Positions 34,300 through 46,100 of a stretch of DNA of 64,000 nt are shown piece after piece. The notes under the pieces are model-generated. The model saw only the letters and a list, made by a program, of their open reading frames with translations, had not been told where the DNA came from and did no database searches. Each line of letters begins with the position of its first letter. The stretch's first letter is position 1. The position numbers and the translations under genes were made by a program. The DNA is from Leuctra nigra. Lineage: Eukaryota; Arthropoda; Insecta; Plecoptera; Leuctridae. Location: positions 124,001-188,000 of the forward strand of contig OW203762.1 in the NCBI GenBank assembly GCA_934045905.1, in the 5' to 3' direction.

Positions 34300-35350
34300 T
34301 TGGTCAAGAGTGTTACCTCAAGAATGTTACCCAGGTTTTTTCAAAAATGTATAATCTTTAAGGCTGTGCGTGAGGAGAAATGTTCTTTCTGAATGAACCC
34401 TCGGAGAATCCAGTGATCATTTCCCGCTAATTATGCTTGGTTATTGAGTTATTCGATGGAATCTGTCTCCGACGGGCGGGTTTTTTTAAGCATTGCCAAG
34501 AGTGTTACCCAGGTAAATTAGCTTAATATGATTTTTTTTTAGGTATTATTACGTTTTCCAACAACTTAGTTGGCATATTTCATGTATAGCACCACTTTTC
34601 TTTGTAATTCATACATGGGGCCGAGATATGAATTTTAAGCCTGAGTGTCGTAGGTTAAAATAATGTCAAGAGTGTTACTTTTTAGGCCTTTTTTGGTAAC
34701 ACTTTTGACGTTTTGAAGTAAAACATCAGTTTTCGACATAATTGTTTCAGCCAAACAACATATACTTTGATACTTATTTTGGAGTAAGATTTCCATTAAT
34801 TTTTTATCGATTAAGGCAGAATAGTGTTAGTGCCGTATGATGACATTATGTCGATTATCGCCAACTCAAAGCTCTCGAAGAAAGGAAATCGGTCATATTG
34901 TCATGTATTTCCAACAATAGTTGATATATTTGAAAGAATAACTTTCATAATGTCTTCCAATTTGGAATTATTAGCCAACTTCTGTTAAGAATGTTACTCT
35001 CCGTCAAGAGTGTTACTCCATAAAATTGAAAATTATTAGCTTTCTGATTTTAATTATTATTCAATGGATTGGTAGTTATCACCATTTATATATTACTAAC
35101 AATGACTGCTATTAAAAAACAGATTATGTTTGCTCAATAATTGGTATAGTTTACACATTGGTACAGTTTATGTGTTGGGTAACACTCTGGACATATTGTT
35201 GTAAATAAATCTCACAGATATTAAAATAATTGAACTATTGTCTTGAAATAGGGATCATATAATTATATCAAGTCGTACAAAACAGTATCTTTCATTCAAT
35301 AACTCAATTGATGCATTTTATTTGCTAATTTCGACAGGTAACACTCTTGA
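34300..35350. repeat. Cluster of an 'agagtgttac' motif on both strands
   Basis: The motif (c)aagagtgttac(c) or a one-base variant occurs near 34303, 34320, 34497, 34666, 34985 and 35005 on the plus strand. Its complement (ggtaacactctt) occurs near 34696, 35178 and 35338. Spacing is irregular. The sequence between has no ORF or recognised family. Confidence 0.6.
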
Positions 35351-35636
35351 AATTTTTCAATGTCCCGCGCAAGGAAAAGTGCTGTAAAATGTACAAATAT
35401 AACCGAACTATGAAATCCTTCTAGGATATGAATCTTAACATATTTGTCAGCATATAATTAATATCATAACTCAATTTGAACAACATCCAAAATATCACAA
35501 TCCCCATACCCAAACAGGCAATCTATTTGAGAATGACCCGTGTGATAGTGAGAAATTCAACGTTGCTTGTGATTATGTTATGTTATTGATCTTTATTTTA
35601 ACTATACTATAAACTACACTATTATTATCTTACGGG

Positions 35637-35890
35637 ACAGAATATTTTAAATAGTCTACCTACTATATTATCTTCTCTCATATTGTGTCAATGTCGTGCA
35701 TATTTACGTGTGTTCTTGTCTAGTTTATTTTCAAGCAAAAACAATACCAACTTTTTAACATGAATTAATAGTTTCGTGTAGGTATACACTATTTGGACAA
35801 AATATTTTGAATCGCTTTTTATCTTCTGCCCGATTGTGCCGCGTCGTGTGTATTTACTTTTGTTTTAGTGGAGATTATTTGAGACGAAAA
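35637..35890. repeat. Diverged ~160-bp direct duplication upstream of the THAP segment
   Basis: 35637-35736 and 35797-35890 align ('aatatttt', 'ttatcttct', 'attgtg', 'gtcgtg', 'atttac', 'tttattt/gattattt'). The second copy ends exactly at the THAP start codon, so the duplicated unit may be its former 5'UTR or promoter. Confidence 0.55.
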
Positions 35891-36078
35891 TGGTTTACTG
35901 CTGTGCTTTTCAGTGTCACAATAGTACTAAAAACAATGCAAATAAACACTAATTCCACAGATTTCCTAAGAAAGACAAATTTCCTGAATTATACAAAGAG
36001 TGGCTGCAACACAAAATTAATCGAGCAGATTTTGTTCCAAGCGTACCTATACACATTTGCGCGTTGCAAATGAGTTAG
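35890..36078 (+). pseudogene. THAP-type zinc-finger domain remnant
   Basis: From ATG 35890 the frame reads MVYCCAFQCHNS..., the typical start of a THAP DNA-binding domain. After an in-frame TAA at 35950-35952 it continues FHRFPKKDKFPELYKEW..., the conserved FxRFP block and tryptophan, to a stop at 36076. C5-x3-C9 and C57 sit at proper THAP spacing (47 residues between pairs). The fourth ligand expected at residue 60 is glutamine, not histidine. THAP domains occur in P-element-type transposases and in host regulators; no catalytic part follows, so the source is open. The stop and the lost zinc ligand argue for a pseudogene. Confidence 0.75.
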
Positions 36079-36450
36079 CAGTTGCAAATGTGTTTTCATG
36101 TAAACACTTTATATTAACAGTTTTACGTATTGGGTACCTATCAGGAACAAAGTCAGTGTACCTACTTACACATTTTAAATCATGGTGTTATAAATAGATC
36201 GAAGTATGTCAGCGAAGAGCAGAGAGTTCGAGCGCGCGGCCACCTATGGTAGAGGCTGCAGCCAATCAGAGTTGCTCGGCAGTGACGTCCGAAAATCAGC
36301 GCGCCAGTTTCAAATAACGCGCAATCATGAATTAATTTTTAGTATTATCGTACCAAAAATTAAGTTGTTTGTTTATTAATAATGTCTTCCATGATGCTTA
36401 GATCACATACAAAAATCTAAATCCAAGATGAGATAATTCCTTTAAAAGAA
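36079..36450. other. Non-coding stretch with a GC-rich promoter-like patch
   Basis: About 36215-36330 is CpG-rich within A/T-rich DNA and contains a CCAAT box ('agccaatcagag') and a CRE-like 'tgacgtcc'. No gene is seen on either side in the right position. The resemblance to a promoter is suggestive only. Confidence 0.3.
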
Positions 36451-38290
36451 GTCGCACCATTTCACCGACCGATCTGAAATTTTGCATACATGTAGAGACA
36501 ACATTCTTTTGAGAGCCATTTTTTTTTTGAAATCCGTTCTTTGGTTAAAATTTAAATAATGAAAGTGGTCTTTGATAAATCTGATCAAACCCATATTTTG
36601 CATGGTCATTAAGACCAACATTGTCACTAATTTTATAAATTTTCATCCCAATTAGTTAAGAACGTATGCACTTTATGACATTATTAAATAGCTGTCAGAA
36701 ATGAAGTATCGTACGAGTGTTTTCCACTGCACCTGAATCTGATTTGCTTTTACTAGATGCTATTTTTAAGTTTCAATGAAAATCAAATACTTTTATGTTG
36801 TTTGATTGGATCATATTTCAACTCAATATGGATGTTTGTTTTCTGTGCGTTGTGTACGCAATTACGGTTCGTGAATTTGCACGTACCCGTGCTCGCTCAT
36901 CACACGCGCTACTCTGAGCGTTTACCTTGTAATCAAATTAATCATTTTAAGATCTTCATTTCTTAAAAAAAAGTCTCTATCATAACGGTAATAAATATAA
37001 AAAAATAAGTAGGCAAGGCTCCCATGACAATTACTTTTTGAGGGAAACGTTTCTCGTACCCGGTTCATAATATGAAAAAACTCTGAAAGAGCAGTTGTGT
37101 TTTTTTCGGTATCCTAACATGTTTCGATTTTTCATGGTATGGTCCTATGGTATATGGTATTGTATAAGGTATGGTGTATGGTATACATACCAAATAGGAA
37201 CAAAATCGGAGTAGTACATGAAAATACATTTGATGTTTTGGCGTGAAATAACCCATTCATATGATGTTGTTTATATTGCTAAGACCGACTCAAAAGTTAG
37301 CTCCGCTAATTATTTTACTAGGAAAACGCTATGTGTAACGCGTTGATGAGCGAGCACGGATACGCGCAACACCTCGAACCAAAATGCTGTCTATCGAAAA
37401 TGTCATTAAAAGCCAATAATTATTATAGAATTTCATCACAGACTTGTATAAAAATCTTTAAAAAATCCTAAAATATTGGTCCAAATAACCATCCAAAGTT
37501 TTAAGTTGATCGATTGAACCTTTATGATTGAACGGATCCGTGTTAATTTTCAAAAATCACAGGATCTACTTCAAAAAATATACCTGGGACCACTCATGAT
37601 TTTAGTGTGTCTACACAATATCAGATCGACAGTTGAACCATGGTTGAACGGTCATTATCAGTTTCATATGCGTTCGAAAGTTTCTGCTCTAACTACCTTG
37701 CCTTGAACTGAAGAGTCGAACACCGTGAATTTGACAGCCAACACGCCAAAAGTCCGTAAAATGTCAATAACTTTTGGATTTAAACACTGATTAGTATGAA
37801 AATTTTCTAAAATGCAGATAATGTTGGTCCCAGCCATCATGCGAAGTTATAAGTTGATCGTTCAATCGGTTCTAGTTTAAATTCAATTGTTCCATGGAAT
37901 TGTTCCATGGAATTGAACAATTCCATTGTTCCACCCCAGCCTGCCTGAGGATGAGGACAGCAAGTGCCTCGAAACGTCGCTGCGAACGGCCCTTTTCAGG
38001 GCCAGCACAAGCAACCAACAGAGCAAGAACCGCACCGGATCCACATACAAACATAGGACAGATGGTTTATTTTAACCAATGGGAGGATTTGGCTGAACAT
38101 TTGTAAGATTAGGGAAAATGTTGGTCGTAATGACTTGTCAAAATTTCAAATTGATCGGACCAACCAATCGAAAGATTTTTTTTTTAAATTTGAACCAATC
38201 AGGGAATTTCAAAAAAATAGGGTCAGCAAATCTCATATTTGGTCTGGACATGTGTGCAAAATTTCAGCTCGATCAGATAAACGGTGCGAC
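36451..38290. repeat. Nested inverted-repeat element with ~200-bp arms
   Basis: 36451-36655 and 38065-38290 are diverged reverse complements. Shared blocks include 'gtcgcacc', 'ctgaaattttgca', 'acatgt', 'attaagaccaacatt' or complements. Between them are diverged direct repeats near 37440-37520 and 37745-37865 ('aagttgatcg'), a low-complexity 'atggtat' run (37134-37190) and the motif listed next. No ORF was recognised. Confidence 0.6.
37944..37980 (+). ncRNA. Possible hammerhead-ribozyme-like motif (Penelope-type tail)
   Basis: ctgagga (37945-37951) fits the hammerhead CUGANGA core. It is followed by a short stem (gagg/cctc) and gaaac at 37971-37975 leading into 'gtcg'. Penelope-like elements carry minimal hammerheads of this layout near their ends. 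A spare base between core and stem, and no neighbouring Penelope ORF, keep this tentative. Confidence 0.3.
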
Positions 38291-38461
38291 CTGTATACGA
38301 GCAGACGACAGACAAAAAAAACAAAAAAAAAACAAACAGAGGTCCGTGCCAAATGAAGCCAAAAAGAGTCGCTCTCTTCGCTCGCTCAAAAAGGTTTAAT
38401 GCATTAATTGGCTCAAAAGATTATGTCGATAATATCTATAAAATATTGTCGCTGATGTTAT

Positions 38462-39778
38462 CATCGAGCGAAATATGAACAGTAAAATACAGGTGGACGC
38501 AATCTACACTGATTTTTCGTCTGCTTTCGACACTGTTGACCACGCTCTTTTGCTATATAAACTAAATAGATTCGGTATATGTGGAAAGCTCCACGACTTG
38601 TTTTTACCAGTTACTTAAGCAATCGGTATCAAACTGTCAGTGTGAATTCTGGTTCTTCTCTACCAGTGGAGGTTACTTCCGGTGTACCGCAGGGGTCCAT
38701 CTTGGGACCTTTACTTTTCGTATTGTTCGTCAATGATCTTCCAGACTGCATCAGACACTCCCAATCCCTTCTGTATGCTGACAACTTAAAGCTATTTCGT
38801 CCCATCTTGGAGCCGTCTGATTCCGATCTTCTTCAAAGTGATATTCTAGATGGAAACTAGATTTGAACTTTGATAAATGCACTGTTCTGACCTTTACAAA
38901 CAGGAAAAATCGTATTCTGCATGGGTATCATCTCAATGGTCGGCAGCTACATGCGTAGCTGCCGAACACATGCGTTATCTTGGGGTTACTATCTCAAGCG
39001 ACCTCACTTACAACAAACACATTGGCAATATTGTTCCGAGCGCCTTCAAGCAGCTCGGGTTCATCAAGAGCAACTGCCTTCGAGACTTGAATAAATCTAC
39101 CCTACGCAGTATGTATGTAGCAATAGTGAGACCACAAGTTGTGTACGCGACAGCTATCTGGAACCCTAAGGGCTCGCACGTGCATCATACGAACTGTGTT
39201 GAAAGTGTGCAACAAAGATTCATTAAGCTACTGTGTTTAAAATCTCATGAGCCTTACCACCGTGTAGACTATCTTGTTTGGTGTAGGAATTTTAATCTGA
39301 CGACCCTTGTTCAGAGGCGAACTGTTACTGACCTGCTATTCTTGTATAAGTATAAAGTTAATAATTACTATGACGACAGCCTTTTAGAGCTTATTAATTT
39401 TAGGATCCCAAGTAAATCACGTAACAGGGATGTTTTTATCACATGTCGTAGTCGCATAAATGTTTTTAAATTTTCTAGTATCAATAGAATGATTTCAACT
39501 TTTAACACTCTACCTCAAGATGACATTGATATACATAATTGTTCGTTATCTATTTTTAAAAATATTGTTGTAGATCTAGTCAGTTGCATGTGATTAAAAC
39601 CACTTGGTGATACGTGTTTGATGATACTTCGTAATGAATTTTGTATTTTATTTATTTTTACTTGTTTAATAGTGTGATTTTATTATTGTGTGAATTTGTT
39701 GTTTTTGTGTGTGTTTATATTGCACTTGTGGGACCCTCGGGTCCCGTTGCCAATAAATAAATTACTAATAATACTAAT
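38462..39778 (+). pseudogene. Jockey/CR1-group LINE, 5'-truncated and frameshifted
   Basis: RT motifs are read across several frames: YTDFSSAFDTVDH (about 38497-38535), YLSNRYQTVSVNSG, SGVPQGSILGPLLFVLFVNDL (about 38670-38745) and YADNLKLF (about 38775), where the second catalytic aspartate of YADD is asparagine. Frameshifts occur near 38605, 38855 and 38950. The C-terminal region is open from about 38950 to 39593 (HMRYLGVTISSDLTYNKHI, ending DLVSCM). The 3'UTR has a hairpin gggacc-ctcg-ggtccc (39730-39745) and an A/T-rich tail. The copy is dead and antisense to the A2M gene, ending four bases before its splice donor. Confidence 0.85.
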
Positions 39779-39787
39779 GTGACTTAC

Positions 39788-40118
39788 AAAGGCGGTGTAT
39801 TTGAGACCTGGCTTGAAGAACTCCGAGGTCTTGACAAGTTCCATGGCGTACTTGTGTTTGTGTAGCGTCATGTCGGCGGTGTTGTTCTGACGCCGTCCAG
39901 TCAGCGCCTCCTCAACGGCCACCTCGAAGCGGACCGAGCGCTCGAACTCGTCAGTCAGCTGCAGCTCGCGCAGGATGTCGAACTCCACCACAGCCTTGCC
40001 GTCGATAGGAACCACTTTCCGCACAGGAGTCCGGAAGATCGGCTGCAGAACTTCCGAGTAGTAGGTCGGGTAGGCGGTGACTGTCGCCTCTCCCCTCACT
40101 GCCTTGCCGTACGTGTAC
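39788..40118 (-). CDS. A2M/TEP/CD109-like gene, downstream exon (MG3 domain)
   Basis: A 331-bp exon on the minus strand. The acceptor is 'gatgcag|gtacac' (exon begins at 40118) and the donor is 'gccttt|gtaagt' (exon ends at 39788). It enters one base short of a codon (phase 2) and gives 110 full codons: YTYGKAVRGEATVTA..., then PIFRTPVRKVVPIDGKAVVEF, RSVRFEVAVEEALTGR, and FKPGLKYTAF. These are hallmarks of a macroglobulin MG3 domain running toward MG4 in the alpha-2-macroglobulin/thioester family of secreted or GPI-linked protease-trapping and immune proteins. Joining to the exon at 58221 restores ...IHA-K-YTYGK without a gap. No further exon is visible in the 39.7 kb downstream, so the next intron is very long. 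The exact subfamily (TEP, CD109 or Mcr) is not settled; Mcr- or CD109-like is my impression. Confidence 0.85.
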
Positions 40119-43100
40119 CTGCATCATATCACATTGTACATGACTTCCGAGTAGTAGGTCGGGAAGGCGGTGACTGTCGCCTCTCCTCTCACTGCCTTGT
40201 TGTACGTGTACCTGCATCATATCACATTGTACAGCACTTCCGAGTAGTAGGTCGGGTAGGCGGTGACTGTCGCCTCTCCTCTCACTGCCTTGCCGTATGT
40301 GTACCTGCATCATATCACATTGTACAGCACTTCCGAGTAGTAGGTCGGGTAGGCGGTGACTGTCGCCTCTCCTCTCACTGTGTTGCTGTACGTGTACCTG
40401 CATCATATCACATTGTACAGCACTTCCGAGTAGTAGGTCGGGTAGGCGGTGACTGTCGCCTCTCCTCTCACTGCCTTGCTGTACGTGTACCTGCATCATA
40501 TCACATTGTACAAGACTTCCGAGTAGTAGGTCGGGTAGGCGGTGACTGTCGCCTCTCCTCTCACTGCCTTGCTGTTCGTGTACCTGCATCATATCACATT
40601 GTACAGCACTTCCGAGTAGTAGGTCGGGTAGGCGGTGACTGTCGCCTCTCCTCTCACTGCCTTGCTGTTCGTGTACCTGCATCATATCACATTGTACAGG
40701 ACTTCCGAGTAGTAGGTCGGGTAGGCGGTGACTGTCGCCTCTCCTCTCACTGCCTTGCTGTACGTGTACCTGCATCATATCACATTGTACAGCACTTCCG
40801 AGTAGTAGGTCGGGTAGGCGGTGACTGTCGCCTCTCCTCTCACTGCCTTGCTGTTCGTGTACCTGCATCATATCACATTGTACAGCACTTCCGAGTAGTA
40901 GGTCGGGTAGGCGGTGACTGTCGCCTCTCCTCTCACTGCCTTGCTGTTCGTGTACCTGCATCATATCACATTGTACAGGACTTCCGAGTAGTAGGTCGGG
41001 TAGGCGGTGACTGTCGCCTCTCCTCTCACTGCCTTGCAGTACGTGTACCTGCATCATATCACATTGTACAGCACTTCCGAGTAGTAGGTCGGGTAGGCGG
41101 TGACTGTCGCCTCTCCTCTCACTGCCTTGCTGTACGTGTACCTGCATCATATCACATTGTACAGCACTTCCGAGTAGTAGGTCGGGTAGGCGGTGACTGT
41201 CGCCTCTCCTCTCACTGCCTTGCTGTACGTGTACCTGCATCATATCACATTGTACAGCACTTCCGAGTAGTAGGTCGGGTAGGCGGTGACTGTCGCCTCT
41301 CCTCTCACTGCCTTGCAGTACGTGTACCTGCATCATATCACATTGTACAGGACTTCCGAGTAGTAGGTCGGGTAGGCGGTGACTGTCGCCTCTCCTCTCA
41401 CTGCCTTGCTGTACGTGTACCTGCATCATATCACATTGTACTGGACTTCCGAGTAGTAGGTCGGGTAGGCGGTGACTGTCGCCTCTGGTCTCACTGCCTT
41501 GCTGTACGTGTACCTGCATCATATCACATTGTACTGGACTTCCGAGTAGTAGGTCGGGTAGGCGGTGACTGTCGCCTCTCCTCTCACTGCCTTGCTGTAC
41601 GTGTACCTGCATCATATCACATTGTACTGGACTTCCGAGTAGTAGGTCGGGTAGGCGGTGACTGTCGCCTCTCCTCTCACTGCCTTGCTGTACGTGTACC
41701 TGCATCATATCACATTGTACAGCACTTCCGAGTAGTAGGTCGGGTAGGCGGTGACTGTCGCCTCTCTTCTCACTGCCTTGCTGTACGTGTACCTGCATCA
41801 TATCACATTGTACAGGACTTCCGAGTAGTAGGTCGGGTAGGCGGTGACTGTCGCCTCTCCTCTCACTGCCTTGCTGTACGTGTACCTGCATCATATCACA
41901 TTGTACAGCACTTCCGAGTAGTAGGTCGGGTAGGCGGTGACTGTCGCCTCTCCTCTCACTGCCTTGCTGTACGTGTACTTGCATCATATCACATTGTACA
42001 GGACTTCCGAGTAGTAGGTCGGGTAGGCGGTGACTGTCGCCTCTCGTCTCACTGCCTTGCTGTACGTGTACCTGCATCATATCACATTGTACAGGACTTC
42101 CGAGTAGTAGGTCGGGTAGGCGGTGACTGTCGCCTCTCCTCTCACTGCCTTGCTGTTCGTGTACCTGCATCATATCACATTGTACAGGACTTCCGAGTAG
42201 TAGGTCGGGTAGGCGGTGACTGTCGCCTCTCCTCTCACTGCCTTGCCGTACGTGTACCTGCATCATATCACATTGTACAGGACTTCCGAGTAGTAGGTCG
42301 GGTAGGCGGTGACTGTCGCCTCTCCTCTCACTGCCTTGCTGTACGTGTACCTGCATCATATCACATTGTACATGACTTCCGAGTAGTAGGTCGGGTAGGC
42401 GGTGACTGTCGCCTCTCCTCTCACTGCCTTGCTGTACGTGTACCTGCATCATATCACATTGTACAGGACTTCCGAGTAGTAGGTCGGGTAGGCGGTGACT
42501 GTCGCCTCTCCTCTCACTGCCTTGCTGTACGTGTACCTGCATCATATCACATTGTACTTGACTTCCGAGTAGTAGGTCGGGTAGGCGGTGACTGTCGCCT
42601 CTCCTCTCACTGCCTTGCTGTACGTGTACCTGCATCATATCACATTGTACAGGACTTCCGAGTAGTAGGTCGGGTAGGCGGTGACTGTCGCCTCTCCTCT
42701 CACTGCCTTGCTGTACGTGTACCTGCATCATATCACATTGTACAGCACTTCCGAGTAGTAGGTCGGGTAGGCGGTGACTGTCGCCTCTCCTCTCACTGCC
42801 TTGCTGTACGTGTACCTGCATCATATCACATTGTACAGCACTTCCGAGTAGTAGGTCGGGTAGGCGGTGACTGTCGCCTCTCCTCTCACTGCCTTGCTGT
42901 ACGTGTACCTGCATCATATCACATTGTACAGCACTTCCGAGTAGTAGGTCGGGTAGGCGGTGACTGTCGCCTCTCCTCTCACTGCCTTGCCGTACGTGTA
43001 CCTGCATCATATCACATTGTACAGGACTTCCGAGTAGTAGGTCGGGTAGGCGGTGACTGTCGCCTCTCCTCTCACTGCTCTGCTGTTCGTGTACCTGCAT

Positions 43101-46100
43101 CATATCACATTGTACAGCACTTCCGAGTAGTAGGTCGGGTAGGCGGTGACTGTCGCCTCTCGTCTCACTGCCTTGCTGTACGTGTACCTGCATCATATCA
43201 CATTGTACAGCACTTCCGAGTAGTAGGTCGGGTAGGCGGTGACTGTCGCTTTTGCTCTCACTGCCTTGCTGTACGTGTACCTGCATCATATCACATTGTA
43301 CAGCACTTCCGAAGAGTAGGTCGGGTAGGCGGTGACTGTCGCCTCTCCTCTCACTGCCTTGCCATACGTGTACCTGCATCATATCACATTGTACAGGACT
43401 TCCGAGTAGTAGGTCGGGTAGGCGGTGACTGTCGCCTCTCCTCTCACTGCCTTGCCGTACGTGTACCTGCATCATATCACATTGTACAGCACTTCCGAGT
43501 AGTAGGTCGGGTAGGCGGTGACTGTCGCCTCTCCTCTCACTGCCTTGCTGTACGTGTACCTGCATCATATCACATTGTACAGCACTTCCGAGTAGTAGGT
43601 CGGGTAGGCGGTTACTGTCGCCTCTCGTCTCACTGCCTTGCTGTACGTGTTCCTGCATCATATCACATTGTACAGGACTTCCGAGTAGTAGGTCGGGTAG
43701 GCGGTTACTGTCGCCTCTCGTCTCACTGCCTTGCTGTACGTGTTCCTGCATCATATCACATTGTACAGGACTTCCGAGTAGTAGGTCGGGTAGGCGGTGA
43801 CTGTCGCCTCTCGTCTCACTGCCTTGCTGTACGTGTACCTGCATCATATCACATTGTACTGGACTTCCGAGTAGTAGGTCGGGTAGGCGGTGACTGTCGC
43901 CTCTCCTCTCACTGCCTTGCCGTACGTGTACCTGCATCATATCACATTGTACTGGACTTCCGAGTAGTAGGTCGGGTAGGCGGTGACTGTCGCCTCTCCT
44001 CTCACTGCCTTGCTGTTCGTGTACCTGCATCATATCACATTGTACATGACTTCCGAGTAGTAGGTCGGGTAGGCGGTGACTGTCGCCTCTCCTCTCACTG
44101 CCTTGCTGTACGTGTACCTGCATCATATCACATTGTACAGCACTTCCGAGTAGTAGGTCGAGTAGGCGGTGACTGTCGCCTCTCCTCTCACTGCCTTGCT
44201 GTACGTGTACCTGCATCATATCACATTGTACATGACTTCCGAGTAGTAGGTCGGGTAGGCGGTGACTGTCGCCTCTCCTCTCACTGCCTTGCTGTACGTG
44301 TACCTGCATCATATCACATTGTACAGGACTTCCGAGTAGTAGGTCGGGTAGGCGGTGACTGTCGCCTCTCCTCTCACTGCCTTGCTGTTCGTGTACCTGC
44401 ATCATATCACATTGTACAGGACTTCCGAGTAGTAGGTCGGGTAGGCGGTGACTGTCGCCTCTCCTCTCACTGCCTTGCCGTACGTGTACCTGCATCATAT
44501 CACATTGTACAGGACTTCCGAGTAGTAGGTCGGGTAGATGGTGACTGTCGCCTCTCCTCTCACTGCCTTGCTGTTCGTGTACCTGCATCATATCACATTG
44601 TACATGACTTCCGAGTAGTAGGTCGGGTAGGCGGTGACTGTCGCCTCTCCTCTTACTGCCTTGCCGTACGTGTACCTGCATCATATCACATTGTACAGGA
44701 CTTCCGAGTAGTAGGTCGGGTAGGCGGTGACTGTCGCCTCTCCTCTCACTGCCTTGCTGTACGTGTACCTGCATCATATCACATTGTACTGGACTTCCGA
44801 GTAGTAGGTCGGGTAGGCGGTGACTGTCGCCTCTCCTCTCACTGCCTTGCCGTACGTGTACCTGCATCATATCACATTGTACTGGACTTCCGAGTAGTAG
44901 GTCAGGTAGGCGGTGACTGTCGCCTCTCCTCTCACTGCCTTGCTGTTCGTGTACCTGCATCATATCACATTGTACATGACTTCCGAGTAGTAGGTCGGGT
45001 AGGCGGTGACTGTCGCCTCTCCTCTCACTGCCTTGCTGTACGTGTACCTGCATCATATCACATTGTACAGCACTTCCGAGTAGTAGGTCGAGTAGGCGGT
45101 GACTGTCGCCTCTCCTCTCACTGCCTTGCTGTACGTGTACCTGCATCATATCACATTGTACATGACTTCCGAGTAGTAGGTCGGGTAGGCGGTGACTGTC
45201 GCCTCTCCTCTCACTGCCTTGCTGTACGTGTACCTGCATCATATCACATTGTACAGGACTTCCGAGTAGTAGGTCGGGTAGGCGGTGACTGTCGCCTCTC
45301 CTCTCACTGCCTTGCTGTTCGTGTACCTGCATCATATCACATTGTACAGGACTTCCGAGTAGTAGGTCGGGTAGGCGGTGACTGTCGCCTCTCCTCTCAC
45401 TGCCTTGCCGTACGTGTACCTGCATCATATCACATTGTACAGGACTTCCGAGTAGTAGGTCGGGTAGATGGTGACTGTCGCCTCTCCTCTCACTGCCTTG
45501 CTGTTCGTGTACCTGCATCATATCACATTGTACATGACTTCCGAGTAGTAGGTCGGGTAGGCGGTGACTGTCGCCTCTCCTCTTACTGCCTTGCCGTACG
45601 TGTACCTGCATCATATCACATTGTACAGGACTTCCGAGTAGTAGGTCGGGTAGGCGGTGACTGTCGCCTCTCCTCTCACTGCCTTGCTGTACGTGTACCT
45701 GCATCATATCACATTGTACATGACTTCCGAGTAGTAGGTCGGGTAGGCGGTGACTGTCGCCTCTCCTCTCACTGCCTTTATGTACGTGTTCCTGCATCAT
45801 ATCACATTGTACAGGACTTCCGAGTAGTAGGTCGGGTAGGCGGTGACTGTCGCCTCTTCTCTCACTGCCTTGCCGTACGTGTACCTGCATCATATCACAT
45901 TGTACAGGACTTCCGAGTAGTAGGTCGGGTAGGCGGTGACTGTCGCCTCTCCTCTCACTGCCTTGCCGTACGTGTACCTGCATCATATCACATTGTACTG
46001 GACTTCCGAGTTGTAGGTCGGGTAGGCGGTGACTGTCGCCTCTCCTCTCACTGCCTTGCTGTACGTGTACCTGCATCATATCACGTTGTACAGGACTTCC

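Larger units (their letters stand above)
33590..38393. mobile_element. Possible composite transposon bounded by ~60-bp inverted termini
   Basis: 33590-33651 and 38333-38393 are imperfect reverse complements ('tttttgagcgagcgaa', 'gagcgactc', 'cacggacctctgttt' and complements). They bound 4.8 kb that contains a THAP remnant and a second, nested inverted-repeat pair. I did not identify a target-site duplication or a transposase core, so this may be two separate copies of one repeat in opposite orientation. Confidence 0.35.

Noticed and set aside
34000..36000. Search for further A2M exons or tRNA genes between the R4 stack and the LINE
   Set aside because: No macroglobulin motif with splice sites and no tRNA-like fold was seen on either strand.
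37894..38106. 70-codon ORF around 37894
   Set aside because: It lies within a nested repeat with no domain. The conserved part is better explained as a retroposon tail or ribozyme-like motif.
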